Below, in pieces: positions 5,907 through 10,697 of a stretch of DNA of 10,697 nt. How positions within the stretch are numbered: the first letter of the stretch is position 1; each line of letters opens with the position of its first letter. The DNA lies in contig JAUNXD010000038.1 in NCBI GenBank assembly GCA_030539985.1, forward strand, positions 1 to 10,697. The letters are read 5' to 3'. The translations under genes were made by a program, and so were the position numbers. This DNA comes from Methanobrevibacter sp. Its GTDB lineage: Archaea > Methanobacteriota > Methanobacteria > Methanobacteriales > Methanobacteriaceae. Under the pieces are notes generated by a model, which saw only the letters and a list, made by a program, of their open reading frames with translations, did not search any database and was not told where the DNA came from.

Positions 5907-8900
5907 ATTCATTAAAATTGTAATTATAGTCGAAGTCTACGACTTCCTCCTTTTCCTCGTCTTTATTTCTAATGTAACCTAATCCTATGATAATTACCAG
6001 TCCAATGACTGCAAGCACTGCAAGGATTGATAAACCGGTGTCAGATGATGATTTTGTAACAACCGGATTGATTTCAGCTGCTTTTTTACCATCCTGTGAT
6101 GCTGCACTTTCTCCTGCGCCGTTTGTGCCTTGAGACATGCCGGTACTAGGCTGGCTTCCGTCTACACCTACTCCATTACCGGAAGAAGTACTTCCAGTTG
6201 AGGATTGTTTGGTGCTTGATGTGGAAGATGAGTTTGTCTCAACGGTAGATGTTGCATCTGATCCCTTTTGAGGATTTGGAGTTGAAGCGTCAGCATCACT
6301 TTGTGAAGGTTCAACTGAAGCATTAGTTTGAAATACCGGGTTTTGGGTTGCCTCGTAGAGTTTTGGCAGTAATTTTGCAAGAATGTCTGCATTAACATAT
6401 GTTATTGCCCATTGCATCATTGCCACATTACCACAACTGCAGTCACAGCATGCAACACCGTTTTGTACGGTTGCCTGTGCCCATGTATTTGCAATATCCC
6501 TTATTGTTGCATCATCTGCATTCCAATAGCCTTCCTTAATTGCTGTAAGCATTGTTCCGGACATGGATATTAATGAATACGCATTGTTGCCTGATTTTAA
6601 CCATTCGTTAACGCCTATTCCATATTTGTCTCCATAGTAGGTATCATATACTTTTTTCCACAATTCATCAGATACTGCTGAAGGACGGGTAACCTGCCAA
6701 CCGAACAAGTTGGTGACAAATTTGTTTGAAATATATCTGGCACCGCTGTAACCTTCATTCATCATACCTTTAATCCATTCAGGATTATCATACCTTGCTG
6801 TAATTTCCGCATTCATTACTTCTTCAAGAGATTTAACATATGGATGAGCTTTATCTGCATACATCAAAATATTCATTTTTGGAGTTTTTCCTGAAATCTG
6901 TTCGACAGTCATTGAAAGACCTCCCCAGTAATCAAAGAAGTCATCATTGTCTAAAACTCCATACTGGTTGGTATTACGACTTGCTACAATTGTATCTGCA
7001 TTGGATAATGCTCTAAAGAACACTATAGGATTTGTATCTCCCCAATAGTTTTTGGAGTACATATTTCCCATCCTTCCAAGATAGAAATCAGCAAGTTCAG
7101 ATGTATCATTCCAAGTCCAAGACATTTGAACGAGTTTTGATATACCTGCACCGTAATCCCCATTTGGAGGTGCAAATATTCTTGTAATTGCACATTCACC
7201 AGCATAAGTGGCATTATAGCCTATACTTAAATAGTATAAACAGTCTTCGACCCAATGTTTAGCAACATAATTATCTTCTAAAGATTCAGAACCTATTCCC
7301 TGATAGTTAATTCCTTCCATTACAAATTCAAGAGCTTCCAATAGTTTAGCTCCCTCTTTTGTTTTAATAAGAGTCCTGTTATTCTTAATAGTATTATATG
7401 AACAGGCCAATGTCATTCTAAATGCATTATCCATGAGAACTGCTTGAGATGAGTATAAGTCCCTGAATAAACCACTTGTAATGACTGAAACATCAATTCT
7501 TTTTTTAGCCCATCCTTCAGGTCTTACCAACTCATCAAGAGGAACAACTCCTGGATATGCTTCTGTTTTCATACCGGTGACATATCCTTCATCATCTACA
7601 CCTGCAGATGCTGAAGCGTGCCATTTTACCTGCATACCAAGCAAATATAATACAGTGGATACCAATGCACCATCGTCTCTTGCAGTTTCTACACACCAAA
7701 TACCCATTATGATTTTTTCTGTTTCATCATCAAGGTCCGCTAGTGTCAAGAGTGCAAGAGTCTTTGCATATTCATAGGCATCTGTTGTTGGAAGTTCGGC
7801 AGACTGATCCTGGAACATATTATAACCTGTTGGCAATATTCCTGGTGTTGCAATCAAGTCTCCACCATAACCAATAGGTATGTATTTACCTTCCAATCCC
7901 TTAAGCATTGAGTTTAATTCATTGGCAATACTTTCATTAATCAAATTGATGTATTTTTTAGCCTGATTTAGGCATTCCAATAAATTATTATCAACTATAT
8001 TTAAAGTGTTGTAAACTGTATCTGCATCCCAATATATTAAAGCCTTACAAATGTCATATGATTTATTAAGGATAAATTCCCTTTCAAATGCGGTTAGATC
8101 ATCATAATCCTTTGAATAGTAGTGATTTGACAATACTTTATAAAGATTTGTAGTTCCCTTATTTTCAGGCAGGTCAAAATCATGGGATATCATTGCGGAT
8201 ACCGTATTTGCAACATCCTTCTCGTTCCACATCTCACCGATTGCATGAAGACCCAATGGGTACAAAGTATTTTGCATTTCCTTAAGGAATGTGTTTGTGT
8301 AACTGACCAAATCAGCATCACTAAGCGCCTTGGTCTCATTTTCTGATAGGCCAAAACTACCGTAATACAAATTGTCAATTACAATTGCTCTCAATTCATC
8401 TGCCAATGCTTTTTTGACAGTTTCATTAAAGGTATTCTCATATTCTTCAATGATTTTTGCAGAAACTGTCAAATTACCATATAATTGAGTGTATGCCATT
8501 GGAGAGGTCAAATGTGAAATCATAACAGCGAATCCTCTTCTTTTAGCCTGAATTGCTTCGCCTAAACCATCAGTAATGTAGAAATATAGCTGAGGAACAT
8601 CTCCTACCACTATAGATCCGTAATCATTGTAAGATAAAAGAATCTCTTTTCCAGGCAGCCATTCATGTGTTCCGTGTCTTCCTACAAATATCATTGCATT
8701 TGAATATCGGCTTTGCATATAATAGTAAGCGGCAAGATACTGATGAGTCGGTGCAACAGCAGTACAGTGATAAAGGTTTTCAACATCTGATTCCCATCCC
8801 CTTTGAGGTTCAGGAGCAACAAATATGTTACCGAATGTTAAACCTGGAATTACAAAGTAATCAGTTCCATTACGGTTTACCATCATGATATTGCCTGGGG

Positions 8901-10697
8901 CTTCACCCCATCCGTTTAAACCTGATATATTAAGGGATTTGAACTCTGCATAATACTGTTCGAATATTTGATAGTCACTGTATGAACCAGTTGATGCATA
9001 TTGTTTTAAACTTGCTACAATATTTTTTAAAACTTCTGTTGCCTTGACAGTGTTGTTTTCAGGAAGCAGTGCCGCTATCTGATTATACCAATCATCAATT
9101 GTATCGCCAATTGTTACAGTATATTGAAGCTCAACCGCTCTTTTTGTTAACTCTGCAATATATGCAACAGGACCTTCTGAAACCTGTATTTTTACAATAT
9201 CATCTAAAGTATTATACCAGTTCACATATTCGTCAACCGGCAATAATGTGATGCCGGGTTGGTCAGCTAATTTCTGAAGCTCGCCCGGAGCCCAATTAGC
9301 TACATTAATACCGCATCTAATCATCTCATTTTCAAGTTCAGATACATTTTTAGGCAATTCACCGACATTATAACCCGCTTCTTTTAAAGTGTAAAGCATA
9401 TTATAGATACTTGTTATTGAGTCCAGGTAACTGGAACCGATGTTCTGTTTTCCAGGAGGATAGTTATAGTAAATAATGGATAAAACTTTATCGTCATTTA
9501 ATGTATAACGTAAATCTACCCATGAGGAAATTCTATCGGTCAATAAATTGATATTTTCATGATGAGGTGAATAACCGGTGATTAGAGCACCGGTTTTTTG
9601 AGATAATGTTTTAGCAGCCCCACCAATGAAGGTGGCATCAATAATACCCTGAGCTTCAGCAATTGATACATGCCACCATTTATCACTCATAGTGGTTGTC
9701 AAACCTGTTGAACTTAACTCCCACTGAGCATTTGATACATAATCAGAATGAACTGCTCTGAATACTGGAACTCCTGCTTCCTCAAAGAAATCTGTAGTGT
9801 TTGCAAATGTTTCACCACCAACACCATATGCAACCATAGATACAATTGCATCGAGATTTACATCATATTTTGAAGGATCTGCTAAAAATTCCTGATAAGT
9901 TGGTGCTGTTGTGAAAGTTTCAACCATTACCATAAGTTGCTCTTTAGTAGCACCAGCTGCAAATACCGGAATTACATTGAATCCTTTAGATTCCAATTGC
10001 TCTACAATTTCATAACATGGCTGCAGTGCATTTGAATTTACATACATTGTACTTTCCAAAACACATGCAATACGGGTTTTTGAACTGTCAAAGAATTCTG
10101 CCTTATAATCCTCCAATGAATACCATTTGTCCCTGTAAATACCATATAATCTTGTTCCGTCACTAGTTGGTTCTTGATACTCCAAATCCAATCCAAGATT
10201 ATTTAATATATAAAGGATTTGTCCTTTAAGGTTATCCTTATTGTTAATATCCTTATATAATACGATGTTATTAAATATGGAGTTGAATCTGCTTCCAAAG
10301 TCGGTTTCAAAAAATTCAATAATGTCTTCAAATGCAGTTCCCCTTTTAGTGAGTGTAAAGTATGTGACTATTTCCTCATTGGTAAATCCATCAAATATCT
10401 TTACCCCATTAATAACATTTTTCTTCAGTAGTTCAATGGAAGTTGATGTTGAAGTTAATTTTCCGGAAGGAGGTTCGAGAATTAAAAATATGTCTTTTTG
10501 CGCTAAAGCAGGATAATTTCCGATGAGACTTGTCAAAACAGCATCCACATCAGTACTAATCCACTCGCCAATGAATGCATCTGAATTATCCATTAACGCA
10601 TATAATTCATCTTCCGGCATATCTTTGATTTGTTCCCCACTTCTAATAACCAAATTTACATCCAAACCATTATCAAGTAACTCTCTGGCAGCAGTAT
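5905..10697 (-). CDS. cobN: CobN/chelatase-H family surface protein with C-terminal membrane anchor (HmuS-like), N-terminus cut by the window edge
   Basis: Residue numbers below count the TTG at 10665 as 1, but that TTG is not a start: the frame stays open to the edge (AARELLDNG precedes it). At least 1596 residues are visible, and the true start, probably with a signal peptide, lies outside. The CobN/BchH/ChlH signature GRHGTHEWLPGKE (about 662-674; bases 8644-8682) is followed by a tetrapyrrole-chelatase core (YFYITDGLGEAIQAKRRG). Near the end is a cysteine cluster VACCDCSCGN (C1406, C1407, C1409, C1411). Then come a Ser/Thr/Gly-rich linker (about 1448-1544), one hydrophobic helix (about 1545-1565) and an acidic tail, which indicates a catalytic part outside the cell. 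CobN inserts cobalt with ATP-using partners; HmuS homologues act in haem use and are reported to remove the metal. With no ATP outside and an ExbB-type unit downstream, I favour an HmuS-like role; the symbol is family-level only. Confidence 0.9.
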   Translation of the reverse strand, partial: TAARELLDNGLDVNLVIRSGEQIKDMPEDELYALMDNSDAFIGEWISTDVDAVLTSLIGNYPALAQKDIFLILEPPSGKLTSTSTSIELLKKNVINGVKIFDGFTNEEIVTYFTLTKRGTAFEDIIEFFETDFGSRFNSIFNNIVLYKDINNKDNLKGQILYILNNLGLDLEYQEPTSDGTRLYGIYRDKWYSLEDYKAEFFDSSKTRIACVLESTMYVNSNALQPCYEIVEQLESKGFNVIPVFAAGATKEQLMVMVETFTTAPTYQEFLADPSKYDVNLDAIVSMVAYGVGGETFANTTDFFEEAGVPVFRAVHSDYVSNAQWELSSTGLTTTMSDKWWHVSIAEAQGIIDATFIGGAAKTLSQKTGALITGYSPHHENINLLTDRISSWVDLRYTLNDDKVLSIIYYNYPPGKQNIGSSYLDSITSIYNMLYTLKEAGYNVGELPKNVSELENEMIRCGINVANWAPGELQKLADQPGITLLPVDEYVNWYNTLDDIVKIQVSEGPVAYIAELTKRAVELQYTVTIGDTIDDWYNQIAALLPENNTVKATEVLKNIVASLKQYASTGSYSDYQIFEQYYAEFKSLNISGLNGWGEAPGNIMMVNRNGTDYFVIPGLTFGNIFVAPEPQRGWESDVENLYHCTAVAPTHQYLAAYYYMQSRYSNAMIFVGRHGTHEWLPGKEILLSYNDYGSIVVGDVPQLYFYITDGLGEAIQAKRRGFAVMISHLTSPMAYTQLYGNLTVSAKIIEEYENTFNETVKKALADELRAIVIDNLYYGSFGLSENETKALSDADLVSYTNTFLKEMQNTLYPLGLHAIGEMWNEKDVANTVSAMISHDFDLPENKGTTNLYKVLSNHYYSKDYDDLTAFEREFILNKSYDICKALIYWDADTVYNTLNIVDNNLLECLNQAKKYINLINESIANELNSMLKGLEGKYIPIGYGGDLIATPGILPTGYNMFQDQSAELPTTDAYEYAKTLALLTLADLDDETEKIIMGIWCVETARDDGALVSTVLYLLGMQVKWHASASAGVDDEGYVTGMKTEAYPGVVPLDELVRPEGWAKKRIDVSVITSGLFRDLYSSQAVLMDNAFRMTLACSYNTIKNNRTLIKTKEGAKLLEALEFVMEGINYQGIGSESLEDNYVAKHWVEDCLYYLSIGYNATYAGECAITRIFAPPNGDYGAGISKLVQMSWTWNDTSELADFYLGRMGNMYSKNYWGDTNPIVFFRALSNADTIVASRNTNQYGVLDNDDFFDYWGGLSMTVEQISGKTPKMNILMYADKAHPYVKSLEEVMNAEITARYDNPEWIKGMMNEGYSGARYISNKFVTNLFGWQVTRPSAVSDELWKKVYDTYYGDKYGIGVNEWLKSGNNAYSLISMSGTMLTAIKEGYWNADDATIRDIANTWAQATVQNGVACCDCSCGNVAMMQWAITYVNADILAKLLPKLYEATQNPVFQTNASVEPSQSDADASTPNPQKGSDATSTVETNSSSTSSTKQSSTGSTSSGNGVGVDGSQPSTGMSQGTNGAGESAASQDGKKAAEINPVVTKSSSDTGLSILAVLAVIGLVIIIGLGYIRNKDEEKEEVVDFDYNYNFNE

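Noticed and set aside
6040..6320. Ser/Thr/Gly-rich stretch as an adhesin repeat domain
   Set aside because: It has low complexity but no regular repeat unit; a wall-spanning spacer before the anchor explains it better.
10663..10665. TTG as the start codon of the CobN-like gene
   Set aside because: The frame is open upstream to the window edge and encodes plausible protein (AARELLDNG), so the TTG is an internal leucine and the gene is truncated by the window.
5905..10697. Cobaltochelatase of cobalamin synthesis or Mg-chelatase H of chlorophyll synthesis
   Set aside because: The C-terminal spacer and membrane anchor, the exbB/DUF2162/DUF2149 neighbours and the absence of CobS/CobT- or ChlI/ChlD-like genes do not fit a cytoplasmic biosynthetic subunit.
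1..10697. tRNA, rRNA, CRISPR, insertion sequence or phage elements
   Set aside because: No cloverleaf, spaced repeats, transposase or integrase motif, or terminal inverted repeats were found on reading both strands.

Overview
The window comes from an AT-rich archaeal genome, most likely a methanogen of the order Methanobacteriales (Methanobrevibacter-like). This is a family-level judgement from reading, not a search result. It rests on archaeal-style ribosome binding sites (AGGTGA/GGGTGAT a few bases before ATG), T-rich terminators, an iron-sulfur flavoprotein of the methanogen type, a ModE-type regulator next to a 2[4Fe-4S] ferredoxin, and a giant CobN-family protein with a Ser/Thr-rich linker and a C-terminal membrane anchor. 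All nine substantial genes lie on the minus strand, so transcription runs from high to low coordinates. A 12-codon gene tail on the plus strand may enter at the left edge.

Right half (about 4.0-10.7 kb): a CobN/chelatase-like surface protein, cut by the right edge, is followed by a seven-helix DUF2162-type membrane protein, an ExbB/TolQ/MotA-type proton channel subunit and a small DUF2149 protein with ExbD-like topology. Gene content and order match what I recall of hmuS-hmuT-hmuU-hmuV in the haem utilisation loci of Porphyromonas and Bacteroides. Here the chelatase homologue appears to sit outside the cell, in an organism without an outer membrane. I infer a proton-motive-force-assisted tetrapyrrole (haem, cobamide or F430-type) capture or metal-removal machine at the cell surface. 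A hairpin terminator directly follows the CobN gene. The three small genes have a candidate promoter of their own inside an imperfect 18-bp inverted repeat, and a strong hairpin plus T-tract ends their transcript. They are tightly packed, with each start signal overlapping the previous stop codon.

Middle (about 1.7-3.9 kb): a single-cluster iron-sulfur flavoprotein and a 519-residue polysaccharide/lipid-linked precursor flippase of the SpoVB/Wzx/MurJ-like MOP superfamily, each seemingly its own unit.

Left (about 0.1-1.6 kb): a ModE-type regulator, a small ferredoxin abutting it, and hisB (imidazoleglycerol-phosphate dehydratase), in one direction and possibly one transcript, ending in a hairpin/T-tract terminator at about 60-100. 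I found no rRNA, tRNA, CRISPR, insertion sequence or phage-like feature. No stretch longer than about 180 bases lacks a gene.
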